Source: Bathynomus jamesi
Lineage: Eukaryota; Arthropoda; Malacostraca; Isopoda; Cirolanidae
Direction of reading: 5' to 3'
Length of the DNA: 64,000 bases
Assembly: GCA_023014485.1 (NCBI GenBank)
Contig: JAJOZX010003304.1
Coordinates: 382,501-446,500 of the forward strand
The notes beneath the pieces were generated by a model. The model saw only the letters and a program-made list of their open reading frames with translations. It made no database searches and had not been told where the DNA came from. The translations under genes were made by a program, and so were the position numbers. Shown here piece after piece: positions 42,842-54,070 of the stretch. The first letter of the stretch is position 1; every line of letters begins with the position of its first letter.

Positions 42842-45444
42842 GGGTATACTGCCGTTGTCAGTATACTGTATTGCCTAATAATGTATGTATGTGTATATAT
42901 ATATATATGCAAACTATTTACAAAATAAAATCCGTGTTATCATATATATATATATATTTTATTTATTCATTAAGTGTTTAAACTTAAGTTCGTGAAGTTA
43001 TTTACTTATGATAATTCTCTTGTATAAACTACTACGTACATTGCAATTCTAGTAGAGACGTTGGCACACGAATGTTTTAGTTCCTTACTGAAGCGTGACC
43101 GTGACTTTGCTTCAATATCCGCAAATGATTGCATAACACACTGCCGAAAATGTGTTAGTGTTATGAAATGTCCACAGTATTTATGCGAGAAATGGTATAC
43201 GTGAAACGGTTGCAATAGCTTCGATTAATAAAATATTTCATGCAGGAACAGATTTTTGGGTTCACCTGTAATTTAAGAAAAAAAAATGCAAATTTATGAA
43301 ATCATAAGTTAAAGCCATATTTCCCTAAATTTGGTTAAGATTGCAACCACCAATTAATAAGGTTGGAATTCTGCATCCAATAAATTTATCTGAATTTGGA
43401 TCACTCCTTCCAGGAGTTTGGAAAACTGTGGGCGTGGTCACAGAAAGCTGCATCTCCAACCAAGTACAATATCAATTTGAAGACAAAACAGAGTACATAG
43501 GGTAAGGTACAGTTTTTATCCAATGATGTAATTCTGGCCTATAACACGTAAAGCCAATAGGCCTATTCTAAATTATTTTTTCTTTCTGTTTAATTTCCAA
43601 AAAGCTAAAGTGTATAGGCCCCATTTGGAACGAACATAGCAAGAATAACAAGCCCCATTTTTTTAAAGGAATGGCAGTCCAAGGGGACTTGGCCGCGATG
43701 GTCACATCTGATGTATACAGACTTTACCCAAGTATGTATAGAATGAAACAACCCCAAACTTGGTTTCCTCATTTGCCTACCTCGTAATGAAAGAGTACGG
43801 ATAAGCGACTGATCAACGTTGCCGCTTAATGATTACAATGTATAGTTCACCCCTGCCCCAACACCTACCCAGTCTTTTCCGACTGATCTAAAATTTTTAT
43901 GTCCAACAGAGTGCGCATGAAATTCATTACTGAAATGCACCAACCATTAGGCAGTGGTGGAAAGTGCCTATTGGTTGACTGTGCACGAAGAAACCGAGGA
44001 TGAGCAAAGCCTATAATAATAGGAGAGAAGCGCGAGAGGCATACGGCAAGTCTGTTCGTCCGCCAAGAGACGAACTTGAACGGAGTTCTTTTGGCGATCA
44101 ATTTGGAATGTAGGCGCGGACGGCATTCACTGCACGCATGGAAACCGAGCTAAATTTGTCTTCAGGTTGTTAAGGAAAATATCTCAAATTAGATTTCCTT
44201 TTGGAAAAAAACGGCTTGCAGCTATTTCATCATTAGAAATGATACTAATGCGGGAGATATCTCTATAAATTCCGTTGTTCTCCGCGCGATTTAACATGCA
44301 CAATGAATTACTAAAGTTGGGCATCACCCGTAACAACGTGGACACTTTTGTCGGGTCTCGCTCGCACAATACATACATAACCAGAAACAAACCGCCCTAC
44401 GTATAGGCTCTTTTGCTTAAGTCATTTAAATTTATTTTCACATTCAAAAATTCAATACTGATAACGATCAAATCTCAAAATATATTCCATTATTCATACA
44501 ATTTTACTCTTTCATCAGATTAAAAACACTCACAAGAAAACAGTAAAAAGATAAATACAAAAAGGTCATCGACCATTTTCCAAATCATTTGAAACCTTGG
44601 CTACAATTTTTGACAATTTACTAACTTTTTTTTAGAAAGACACCGGTTGTCTCCTGAACGAAGAAGAGTGAAACACGATGAAAAATAATTCCCAAAATTA
44701 ATCAAAGGCATCACTGCCACAATCAGGAGCACTCTGGTGTCGTTATACTGTTGCTGCAATAAATGTTAATTCAAGGGAAATGGTGTAGGCCTATTTCTAA
44801 TATTTCTTTTTTGCATATAATTTAATAATAATGAAACAGTACTCCCAGTCCCATATCCTAGCTGATTAATAATATCAATTAGTAGAAAGCCTCCAGTAAT
44901 AGGTACTTTTCGCCAGTTTAATAACAGATTCACGCGCTTTGTTGTTAGAAGGCACGTGGGTTTAGCGTGTTTCCGAGGTACGGCACAACCCTGCATGCTA
45001 GGATTGAACGTGGCCCTACCTCCCTTTCATGTTACTAACTGCAGAAAATTGACGAAACAGATTCTGCATGCAAATCGAGCAGGGCGTCTTCGGACGTGCG
45101 ATATTTCGTCGCTAGAAAATCTTATCGACAAGGGTCCTGCGGATTAGATTAGATTAACATAGATTAGATCAGGCCAAGTTATGTTACGGTTAAACCCAGT
45201 TAGGTTAGAGTTAGATTAGCATAGGTTAGGCCCAATTATGTTACAGCTATATTGGCATAGGTTACGCTGGGTGAGGTTAAGTTAGGGTAATTAGTATGGA
45301 CAAGGTTCCTTGGAATAAATGTGAACGGGTCCAAAGTTTGAAACTGTTTGTAGAGGCCTCGCCTTTGAATAATCACATTGCAATGCCTCCAATTAAAAAG
45401 ACTGAACTAATCTTAATTTACGGTTAATATTAAAATACAGTAGT
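42842..45444. other. No gene recognised
   Basis: Short (TA)n tracts at about 42893-42908 and 42942-42957. The stretch 43900-44400 is somewhat CpG-richer. Degenerate TTAGATTAGATTA / TTAGGTTAGAGTTAG sequence at about 45145-45290 recalls a decayed TTAGG array. No family motifs in the open frames. Confidence 0.45.
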
Positions 45445-45445
45445 C

Positions 45446-46001
45446 TGGAATGTACCGATATCGCTTTTTTAGCCGATAACCGATACCGATATCCAGCTAG
45501 AGTTTATTAGTTTGTCATATTTCTATAACATATTCATAATTTATTTTTATTTGGCAAAGCAATAATCCTTTTCATTAAAGATGGCAACACTGCATTAGAT
45601 GTCATAGTTTTGTTTGTTATACAATTGGACTGCGGGCCTATGTTGGGCTTGGTAAATGTGTTTTTAACCAGCTAGCTGGGTTAATATTGTGAGCTATGAC
45701 TACAAGATAATGTTTTGGTTTTCTAGGCTTTACATCTATTTCTCAAAGGATTTAATTTGTTTGATTGGCTGTTTGAAAAGAAAATCAGGTACAACTTATG
45801 TGCTACATTTCTTAGGACCTAGGCTATGATTAAAATAAAATATGATGAAAAAAATAAGGAGTTATGCGAAGTGATAAAACAATAAAATATTGGAAATTTC
45901 ATCTTAATAGTCTTTTATTCATAATTTTGGAAAATCATACTTTCGAAATATCGGCCGATACCGATACCGTTAAAAATCTACCGATATATCTGTACATCCC
46001 T
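45446..46001. mobile_element. hAT-like MITE with GGAATGTACCGATAT ends
   Basis: The left end has GGAATGTACCGATATCGC and CCGATAACCGATACCGATAT. The right end has ATATCGGCCGATACCGATAC and CCGATATATCTGTACATCCC in inverted orientation. This end type, with repeated CCGATA motifs, is common in hAT MITEs. The TSD is not clear. The interior is non-coding and AT-rich. Confidence 0.6.
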
Positions 46002-46356
46002 ATTCGATACTGTGTGTGTGATTACTATATGGAACGTGGTTACTGTATGGGAACCTAATATTCTGTGTATTTAAAAATACAACCTACAACTTGGTCCTTC
46101 TCTGAGCAATTCGTAAGTTCAACGCGCATAACGAAAAACAGGCACACAGATGTACCGTATACCCCCCCCCCCCCCACACACACACACACACTTTCTTTCC
46201 TCCCCTACCTTTGTTTGCAATATGAATAATTATTTACACGTAAATAAAACTCCACGCAGCAAAATGACACTAATACAGAATTGCGTTGTTTTACATTATA
46301 TATATATATATATATATATAATTTTAACTGCAAACAACACAGTAATTAATGTAAAG
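46002..46356. other. Unassigned DNA with C-run, (CA)n and (TA)n
   Basis: A C homopolymer plus (CA)n at about 46162-46191 and a (TA)n at 46297-46321. Nothing else seen. Confidence 0.6.
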
Positions 46357-46574
46357 AACGACGCTTGTATAGAAGAACGTTCCGCACAATGAGATAAGAA
46401 CGAACAAATGAAAATGAGGTAACCACCCGGGATCTCCCGATTGCCGGTCAGATTGCTAACCACTACATGGTTAGCATATCTGACCGGCAATCGGGAGATC
46501 CCGGGTTCGATTCCCGGGTGGTTGCCTCATTTTTCATTTGTTCGGCGCGGAACGTTCTTCTATACAAGGTCGTT
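46357..46574. mobile_element. tRNA-derived SINE pair, head to head
   Basis: The right copy (46465-46574, +) reads TGGTTAGCATATCTGACC, then ATCGGGAGATCCCGGGTTCG-ATTCCCGGGTGG (B-box-like GGTTCGATTCC). Its tail includes TTTTTCATTTGTTCGGCGC and GAACGTTCTTCTATACAAGG. The left copy (46357-46462, -) repeats this inverted but lacks the TTCGATTCCCGGG segment. The two heads meet at CTAACCACTACATGGTTAG. Neither is a complete tRNA gene. The + copy runs into (CT)n then (TA)n. Confidence 0.7.
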
Positions 46575-46602
46575 CTCTCTCTCTCTATATATATATTTTA
46601 TA

Positions 46603-46633
<31 letters not shown>

Positions 46634-47378
46634 CGCCCCTCGCCATTCGCTTATCGGCAGTTGACCATTTGTGACCTTTTTAGAGGTTCATGGGTGCAAA
46701 TTACGCATATCCAGAGTAGCATGACCGGATGAAATTTCATGTGCATGGCCGCAGAGGAGCAAAATGGCAACTAACCTCACTCAGCTGACCATTTATGGAC
46801 TTCTAGGCACCTTAGGGCCCATACACCCCCCCCCCCCACTTCCGTTAGTACTGAAATTATGTACAATGCCTAGGTCTAAAATACTATTTTAATTATTTCT
46901 TTCCCAATACTGTTCATTAGTTAAACACTATAGCAGGCACAGGTATATTCCTCAACAAAAATAGGATGAATATCAGAGCAACGCCAAAACTTTACAGCCA
47001 CAACTGGGAGCAAGTCCTGTACTATCCCTGATCACTTAGCATCTGTTTCCAATTTGAGGGTGCTCTTACTACAGTACTTGCATCATCCCTCACAAACCCT
47101 CTGGTGGTACATTTTCTCTAATACAGTATCAATATTAAACCACTTTCTAACACTATTTACCCTCATAACCAGTGATTTTGTAGATAGTCTATCTCTATGC
47201 ACTAAAATTATATTAATGTTTTTATTGTCCCCAAAAATTAGCATTCATATTTTAGGAAGGGTGTCTGGGAGTCCCCAGGCATAAGCCCTTTTTCCTATTG
47301 AACCTTTGTATCGCAGTTTGTGAATTTTGCGCTTCATGGGTCTCTGCAGAATGAATACCGGCGAATGGCAAGAGGCAA

Positions 47379-47381
<3 letters not shown>
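46575..47381. other. No gene recognised
   Basis: (CT)n/(TA)n to about 46633, a C-run near 46826-46838, then unassigned AT-rich DNA. GCCATTCGCTTATCGGCAGT and GGCGAATGGCA show no wider context. Confidence 0.5.

Positions 47382-47430
<49 letters not shown>
47382..47430. repeat. (TA)n tract
   Basis: About 24 TA units abut the inverted arm of the Penelope-like element. Confidence 0.9.
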
Positions 47431-47433
<3 letters not shown>

Positions 47434-47881
47434 ATCACGAAAGTAACACGTGAATAATATTTATGATGAAAATAACCACGAAGGAAAAAGGAAAACGGAA
47501 TGGTGCTCAAGCGCTTTCGTCTAATGACATCCTCAGGAAGACTGAAATAAATAAGTTCGAGACTACCTGTATATAGATCACAAAAATTTTTTAAAAAAAA
47601 ATTGTACGAGCATACAAATTTATAAGGAAAAGCTACCAGAGTTTTAGCACTTTGCCCCTCTTCTCTAAATCCGTCCTGAACGAATTCAAAACAACAGGAT
47701 CAAGCGCAAAAAGGCCCTGCCTAATATTGAAATTATTTTGTAAGTTGAATAATGGCAGACAAGAATATTTCTGTCAATGTTGCTTGAGTGACAAAATTGA
47801 AGCATTATTCCAATCAATACAGTGGGATAACTCTGACAAATGGACGAAAAGGGCACTGGACGACTTGGAATCTTGTCTTAA

Positions 47882-48200
47882 CAAGGCAAAACGAACTTTC
47901 TATCGTGTGAATAATAATAACCCTCGCACTTTGTCGAAGAATATTTTAGTACTTCCATTCTTCCCAGGCTTTTTAGGCATTGCTAATGTATTTAAACTTT
48001 TGAATATTAATGTAGTATTTTCATGAAAATAATGTGAAAAATATCATAGTAAAAAATAGCCCTACCAATAATTCGGGTATTATCTATAAAAATTGGTTGT
48101 AAACTGCGATTCCTTTTACATTGAATAGACGGGAAAGGATTTGCACACGCGTGTAAAACAGCATCAATATTCCGTTAGAACGGGACAGTCGTCCAGTGCC
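47882..48200 (+). pseudogene. Penelope-like GIY-YIG endonuclease region
   Basis: Three frames in sequence carry the conserved approach to the endonuclease (LPFFPGF, NINVVFSY, NSPTNNSGIIYK), the GIY half at 48076-48090, and a Cys. The YIG half, at about 48110-48140, reads YIE, stop, TGK. In Penelope-like proteins this domain nicks target DNA. Frameshifts near 48025 and 48090 and the in-frame stop make it non-functional. It is joined downstream to the C-terminal segment at 48196-48618. Confidence 0.65.
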
Positions 48201-48618
48201 CTTTTCGTCCATTTGTCAGTTATCCCACTGTAATGATTGGAATAATACTTCAATTTTGTTTCACTCAAACAACATTGTTAACAGAAATAATCTTGAGTCT
48301 GCCATTATTCAACTTACAAGTAACTTCAATATTAGCAGGGGCCTTTTTTCTCTTGATCCTGTTGTTTTGAATTCGTTCAGAACAGATTTAGACAAGTGGG
48401 GCAAAGTGCTAAAACTGGTAGCTTTTCCTTATAAATTTATATGCTCCGCCTACAATTTTTATTTTGTGATCTATATACAGGTAGTCTCGAACTTATTTAT
48501 TTCAGTGTTCCTGAGGATGTCGTCAGACGAAAGCGCTTCAGCACCATTCTGCGTTTCCTTTCTCCTTCGTGGTTATTTTCATCATAAATATTATTCACGT
48601 GTTACTTTCGTGAAATAA
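48196..48618 (+). pseudogene. Penelope-like C-terminal segment and 3' region
   Basis: The open frame starts within ...PFSSICQLSHCNDWNNTSIL and continues NNIVNRNNLESAIIQLTSNF then NISRGLFSLDPVVL. This is the N-x-IES-x-I pattern that closes Penelope-like GIY-YIG proteins. Roughly the last 70 codons of the frame are probably not coding. They cover the hammerhead-like block CTGAGGATGTC...GACGAAAGCGC at about 48512-48538. Confidence 0.6.
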
Positions 48619-48637
48619 TTTTCATATATATATATAT

Positions 48638-49096
48638 TAGTGTTGGACCGGATGTCAGTTTTTCAACATCTGCGGATTTTTAATTTCAATATCCGCGGAT
48701 GCGGATATTTAGTTAATCTATCAATATACGGTAATATAGAATTATGAATATATGACAATTTTTCAAATTTCGTGATATTACTATTATGGCAGGCAATGCA
48801 TAAGAATAAATATTAATGTTTTCATTATGATAAAAATAACTTTCGGAAGAGTTTCAGCCACAGAAAATTCAATGAAACAAGTTTCATTCAATTTTCTGTG
48901 TTACCAGATATTTATATTTTGTTTGTTCATTAATTAATAATTATTAATACTTCACATGAAATGTGCACGACTGGGCCTTATAAGCTAATTTAATTGTAAA
49001 TTGCATAATTTATTAGAGGTAATATCCGCATAACATTCGCAGTCAGAAGTGCGGATGCGGATGTTAAAAATGATGCGGATATCCGGTCCACCACTA
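48638..49096. mobile_element. hAT-like MITE, TAGTGNTGGACCGGAT ends
   Basis: The left end TAGTGTTGGACCGGATGTCA is inverted at the right as GATATCCGGTCCACCACTA. GCGGATGCGGATATT-type repeats lie in both subterminal regions. Flanks are TA-rich, so the TSD is unreadable. Non-coding. A separate family from TAGTGATGG. Confidence 0.7.
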
Positions 49097-49530
49097 ATAT
49101 ATATATTATAATTCATGAAGCCGAAGCTTACAGAACCGGGACCGGAAGAAGAGTTCCATAGTTAACCTATTCTAAATTAGTATAGGTTACCTCTTTCTGG
49201 TTATTAGCATTACTAATAAAAAATATTAAAATAGTTAAATAAAACTAAAACTACTCAAACTATTCAAATAGCCAAGTCTCGGGTTCAATCCTTTTTGCGC
49301 CTTACTTTTTGTAGCCTCACTAAATTTGTTATATCGGCATAAGCACTCACAGGAGTACTATAGTGTGAAACAGGCTGGTCACAAGTATCTCTTGTGTATA
49401 TATATAGTAGTTTCAGAATTGTCAAGTTGGCATAATCCTTGCATTTGCTAATTTATTACTCCAACTCTGTTTTAATACTTCCACGACGCCTGATGTGCTA
49501 ACACATAATAAAACATTAACTGATTTATGG
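49097..49530. other. No gene recognised
   Basis: Unassigned DNA with short (TA)n at both ends. Confidence 0.5.
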
Positions 49531-49553
49531 TCCTATTATCTTTTTCTAACACA

Positions 49554-50430
49554 ATGTTGACACGTAAATCAAGAGCCCAAATACTCGCTCTCCATAAACA
49601 GGGCAATAACCAGAGAGAAATTGCAGTGGAGCTCCAAATGTCTAAAGGCACAGTTCAAAGAACCTTACAGCAAGTGTAAGAAAATGGTAGTTGGGCTACT
49701 CATAACAAACAAGCTTCGCCTACGATAACTACGGTACTGCAAAACGGGGTTGCATTATTCAAGGACTCGCCTCATCAAAACGCTTTGAAACAACTCCAGA
49801 AATATGTTCGACCTTTAAGGAGAACCATGAAATTGTTGCAAGTTCGTCGATTGTGAGAACGAAGTTTCAAGAACGTGAAATGCAAAAAATAATTGTCCGA
49901 AAGTCGTATATTAGTGGTGTGTGCAAGAAAGAGGGGCTTGAATCTGCAAAGGAGCATAAAAAATGGCGTGAATAATGGAAGAATGTTCTGTGGAGTGACG
50001 AGAACGAAACCGACTTTTGGAAATGAAAGGGGTAGACAGAGTTGCGAGAAGACCCCATGAAAGGTTTCAATCCAACTGTATTAGTAAGACTGTAAAACGG
50101 TGTGAGACTGCTTCAGGTTCAATTAGAGCGAATGATCTCGTAAAAAATCTATGGGAATACGAGTAAAATACGCTATCACAAAATTCTGGTTTGAACAGCG
50201 TGCGATGTTGATCGAAGCCGTTTAAATATTGAGGTATTTATTTTCTACTAAGACAAAGACCCCAAAATACTGCAATACCAAGCTTGGGAGGTCTACGTGG
50301 AAAGACAAGAGTAGATTTGAAATGTCAAAGCTAATATTTCCGACAAGAAGTCCCGATTCTAAAAACTCCACTGAGTGAACATTTCTTGAAGCCCATAAAA
50401 CAAAACGTCTGAAAAACCAAGCCAACAAAT
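49554..50430 (+). pseudogene. Tc1-like transposase pseudogene
   Basis: From ATG at 49554 the sequence reads MLTRKSRAQILALHKQGNNQ, REIAVELQMSKGTVQRTLQQ then a stop. This is the paired-like helix-turn-helix of Tc1 transposases. Later pieces include SSSIVRTKFQEREMQ, then EHKKWREXWKNVLWSDENET-DFW near 49960-50022. WSDE carries a catalytic Asp. A decayed remainder runs to about 50430. The DPKILQYQAWEV piece (about 50256-50291) may be the QHDNDPKH region. At least five stops or shifts are present. Terminal inverted repeats were not located. Likely an old Tc1 copy. Confidence 0.65.
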
Positions 50431-51863
50431 GTACAGGAACTATGCCGTATTATCTATTAAAATGGCAAGAAATTCCTACAGATTCTGTTTGTTTTGATGC
50501 CCTGAAGATGCGGGGCTCGAGTTTAGAAGGCCATACTACATACTGGTCTGTCTTTGTACATTAGTCTATTAGTCATTTGCTGTAATTTATCTGTGGTGTC
50601 TAAATTATGTATTAAACTAGAAATTTATGCAATGAGTTTGGCGTTTGCATTTTTCTTCCTAATGCTACGTGAAATGAGAGTTATGATCGTCTATATATAT
50701 TATATATAACCCTACTGACAGTAGGCCTTGTGATTAGGTTAAATATGTAGATTTTTTATGGGTCACCATTTGATCTTTTGATCAAAACAAATAAAATGTC
50801 ATTAATTAAGGACACTAATAGGCTTCGTAGTTTTTATTTAAATAGTAAAAAAAATTACTTAGTGATTAACAATTACACTTTTACCGAAATATTCAAATAT
50901 TTCAATTACTGAATGTTAAAAAAAAAGCATGGTATTAATATGATTTAAGATACATTAATAAGCCTACATGCGGTAGGATATTACATTAACCCTACATGAA
51001 CAGAAATTTCTGTTGGGTTAAATTATAAATGCGTGAATACAAAAAGGTTAAAAATTGAACAATTGTCCATCTGGGGTTAACGTCACCAAAAAAAAAAAAA
51101 AAAAGTATGATATGCATTATTTCAAGCACTTCAGAGAGCCTATCCGGTCAGGCTGACAGTTTGTATATGAAAGGCGTAGTCTATATAACACAGGGGGTTA
51201 ATGCGTCACTGTAAAGATTGTAGGCAAAGCGAGTCAGGCCTATGCAAAGGGTTACAGACACCGAGTTTAAGTATGCAAAGCTATAGGGCGCGAGAGACTA
51301 CCTATAAGCAATAAACTTTCAACGAGTTAGTAATTAGCGGTGAATATGAATTCCAAGGTAGAAAAGGTAGAAATGAGTTCAGAATGGTGCCTGAAGACGG
51401 ACTGTATTTGAAAACGTCGCCCATTAACCATCTGAGGAATGAAGAATCGTTAAAATGTTTTCAATGCTTCTCACGGTTATAACTGACGCAGGTGTAAGAG
51501 AAAGCCTTCGTCAACATTTTCGAGCGGTTGTAATCTTGTACGGGTAAACACAAAATCTGAGATAGAGAACAAAGACGCAAGGAAGTAAAGCTGCGAGAAA
51601 ACTTCCTTCAGAAAAGTATTTTTCTGCTGACGGTGCTGAATTCTAACGTACGTAACGCGCTCTAGGATATACTCCAGGGGATCCATGGCAATGGTAGGAG
51701 TTTGTACGAGCACCCGAAACAATTTCAAGGTTGCCCTTTTGTGATGGCTTTCGATATGAGCTTGAGAAGGATATAAAAAATAATATTCTGAGAAGGAAAT
51801 GTTTATGTATTCCTCCATATGCAGCCCGTCCCTTTTATAGTGGCCTATTGACTGTAGACCACC

Positions 51864-51922
<59 letters not shown>

Positions 51923-52520
51923 AACTTTTTTTAATTATTAAGTTATAAAGGGGCATCTAGGGAATAATAGCCTATATGGTTCAAAAGTGACAACCTATGC
52001 CATATACGCTGAGCTAGGACATTCCAAACTATGTTCCTGTCTGAAACATTTTTTTATATAAAGTTGTATAAAATAGGCAACACTTGTGTGACAACACAAA
52101 ACAACCCCAAAATATCAGAGAGCCGAGACCTAATATGGTAAGGAACAAACAGAAATTCAAAAAGCCCTTATGTCAAAAGAGGACAAAAAATTAATTACAC
52201 GCCTATTGCCAACATATTAAGTTTATATATATTTTTCTTTTATATACGCCCCTATATGTATGTATGTATGTGCGTGCGTGTGTATATATACACACACTCT
52301 TTTTCCCCTTTATTATGTTCTCCCAGTGAATTCGATGTAGGCCTAAGTCCCCTGAAGTTGCGCAACACAGGTGTGCATCTGTTGATCGACAGATGTTCCC
52401 ATTTTAAGTCGTAGATGTTAAAAACGAAATCTTCAGCGTATTCACACAAAAAAACACTTACAATACTTCTTTGTCTTCCCGCTTTTAAGACGTAAATGAT
52501 CAACCGCAAACCATCAATAA
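50431..52520. other. No gene recognised; (TA)n at 51865-51917
   Basis: A (TA)n of about 26 units lies at 51865-51917. CCTGAAGACGGACTG...GAAAACGTC at 51390-51418 is another CTGANGA...GAAA-like short motif without paired arms. A minus-strand frame spanning 51477-51956 is partly encoded by the (TA)n and is not convincing. (TATG)n-like DNA lies near 52255-52275. Confidence 0.5.
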
Positions 52521-52521
52521 T

Positions 52522-52795
52522 TTTATTTGAAAAATTCACCTTTAGCTCTACCAGTATCACTAGCGTTTAATAATATGTCCTGTTACTGAAAATAAGGTAG
52601 GCTAATGCGATAACTAACTAACAGCCTTAAATAAATAAATTTACAGGGTGGGCCAAAAGTTTTATTTAAAAAATTCACCTTTAGCTCTACCAGTATCACT
52701 AGCGTTTAATAATATGTCCTGTTACTGAAAATAAGGTAGGCTAATGCGATAACTAACAGCCTTAAATAAATAAATTTACAGGGTGGGCCAAAAGT
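52522..52795. repeat. Tandem duplication (139 and 135 bp)
   Basis: Unit 1 (52522-52660) and unit 2 (52661-52795) share AAAATTCACCTTTAGCTCTA, ATGTCCTGTTACTGAAAATA and ACAGGGTGGGCCAAAAGT. Unit 2 lacks four bases in the TAAC run. Each unit includes the first 18 bp of the mariner MITE that follows, so the duplication arose after that insertion. Confidence 0.85.
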
Positions 52796-52876
52796 CGGGA
52801 AACATTTTCAATGCATTCATATATATTTGCATTAAAAAGCATAGTTCCTATGTTTCCTGACTTTTGGCCCACCCTG
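52779..52876. mobile_element. 98-bp mariner-type MITE
   Basis: Ends CAGGGTGGGCCAAAAGTCGG and inverse CCTGACTTTTGGCCCACCCTG, about 20 bp each. TA is on the left; the right flank reads TT. No coding. Confidence 0.8.
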
Positions 52877-53319
52877 TTATATAGACGATTGAGTATACTA
52901 ACCTTCAAAGATCAAATCCATAGTGCGTGTAGGCCTACCTAACCTTGAAATGAAGCAAAGTATTCACAATGTCACTCGTTCATCCAGTGCGTACGTTGTC
53001 ACATTTGTGATACGGTCACCGACCTATTCAGGCAGTAACCTCACACCTATTTAATAAGTCTCCATCAGTACTTTCCAGCTACACCTATACCATGGATAAT
53101 AGGCCTACCTGTAGGCTATTGTTTTAAACTGCAGTCTGAAACAGTTGTAAAAAGCTTGAAAATACTTTCATAAAGTTTAACGTCCTTCTCCAATATGAAT
53201 CCATAAATAATATTATTATCTTAACTAATTTTATGAGCCCCCTCCCCCTCAAAAAAATGTTCAAGATTCCTTGCTTAATGAGTCCCCCATCAAAATGTGT
53301 GTGTGTGTGTGTGTGTTAA
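52877..53319. other. No gene recognised
   Basis: Unassigned, with a short (GT)n at about 53299-53315. Confidence 0.5.
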
Positions 53320-53389
53320 ATGCAGTTTGATATACTTTTTAAATACAATTCTAAATGGACATTCCACGAGAACAACCCTGCGACACACG

Positions 53390-54070
53390 AGCACAACAGC
53401 GAACGGTGCAACACCCGTTCAGTGACTCAACCATCCGCTTTGCTCAGGGCAGCAGCAGCAGCACCCAATCAACCAACCAACCAACAGGATCGGACGCGGG
53501 GAGGCGGCGGCGGGCCGCGGTCTGACACGCTGGGACAAGCCGCAGAGGTGAATGCATCTTCAAGGCTAAGTCAATGGGATGACTCGGACCTTGCTTCCCA
53601 TCCTGACGGGGGCAATGCACTCAGTGACATCCGCAGCAGACATCATTTTCGAAGATTTCGTGTCTTCATTAAAACGTTAAAAATAATTATTTATTAACGC
53701 CATAGCACTTCAATACCAACTTAGGGCGGGAACAGCGCTCGATAAATTCGGCCAATTTACAGCGTCACGAATCACTGACAGATGAAATGAAAGAAGTCAA
53801 TAGCCTTCTATTTATTCCGTCTTCAAACAGGCGGGCAATGAACCGCATAAGGTTGATTGGTCAGTATCGTTTGCTCGGTTTACTGTACACTTACTGTGTG
53901 CCGAGAGTTATCCGCCACGATAGGGCACTCGGTCGACCTTAGTTAAGCCCGTCTTCGTACGATGTATCATCCCACTCAATGGGCCGCTTCGTACGATGTA
54001 TCATCCCACTCAATGTCATTTCCATTTCATTCGGCACCCCAGAGTGGGACGACGACGTTACGACATCTAA
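53390..54070. other. GC- and CpG-rich patch with simple repeats
   Basis: Contains (GCA)n (about 53448-53463), (AACC)n near 53470 and GGAGGCGGCGGCGGGCCGCG near 53500. This is the most GC-rich short stretch in the window. A + frame across 53320-53697 is open but its low-complexity Ala and Gly runs come from the repeats. A host promoter or 5' exon is possible but unproven. Confidence 0.35.
53954..54017. repeat. 35-bp tandem repeat pair
   Basis: CTTCGTACGATGTATCATCC followed by CACTCAATG occurs twice, separated by GGCCG. Confidence 0.85.

Larger units (their letters stand above)
47435..48627 (+). mobile_element. Penelope-like element with inverted 3'-end copy
   Basis: Forward coding from about 47882 gives AKRTFYRVNNNNPRTLSKNI, LVLPFFPGFLGIANVFKLLN and INVVFSYENNVKNIIVKNSP. 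GIIYKI...C (48076 onward) and a degraded YI-(E)-stop-TGK follow, which is the GIY-YIG endonuclease signature of Penelope-like elements. The C-terminal part is CNDWNNTSILFHSNNIVNRN, LESAIIQLTSNFNIS. The 3' portion 48186-48613 is repeated in inverted orientation at 47435-47866, upstream of the coding part. Such partial inverted copies are typical of Penelope-like elements. The RT domain is missing and several frameshifts are present. The 3' end is GTTACTTTCGTGAAATAATT then TTCA and (TA)n. Confidence 0.75.

Noticed and set aside
45145..45290. Interstitial telomere array
   Set aside because: TTAGAT/TTAGGT motifs are too irregular to call an array; at most a decayed one.
46465..46540. Possible tRNA gene
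   Set aside because: The acceptor stem and a proper A box are missing and the sequence continues into a repeated body; a tRNA-derived SINE fits better.
53320..53697. 125-codon frame with Ala and Gly runs
   Set aside because: Low-complexity runs arise from (GCA)n and GGC repeats; no homology recognised, no splice or promoter context that I can defend.
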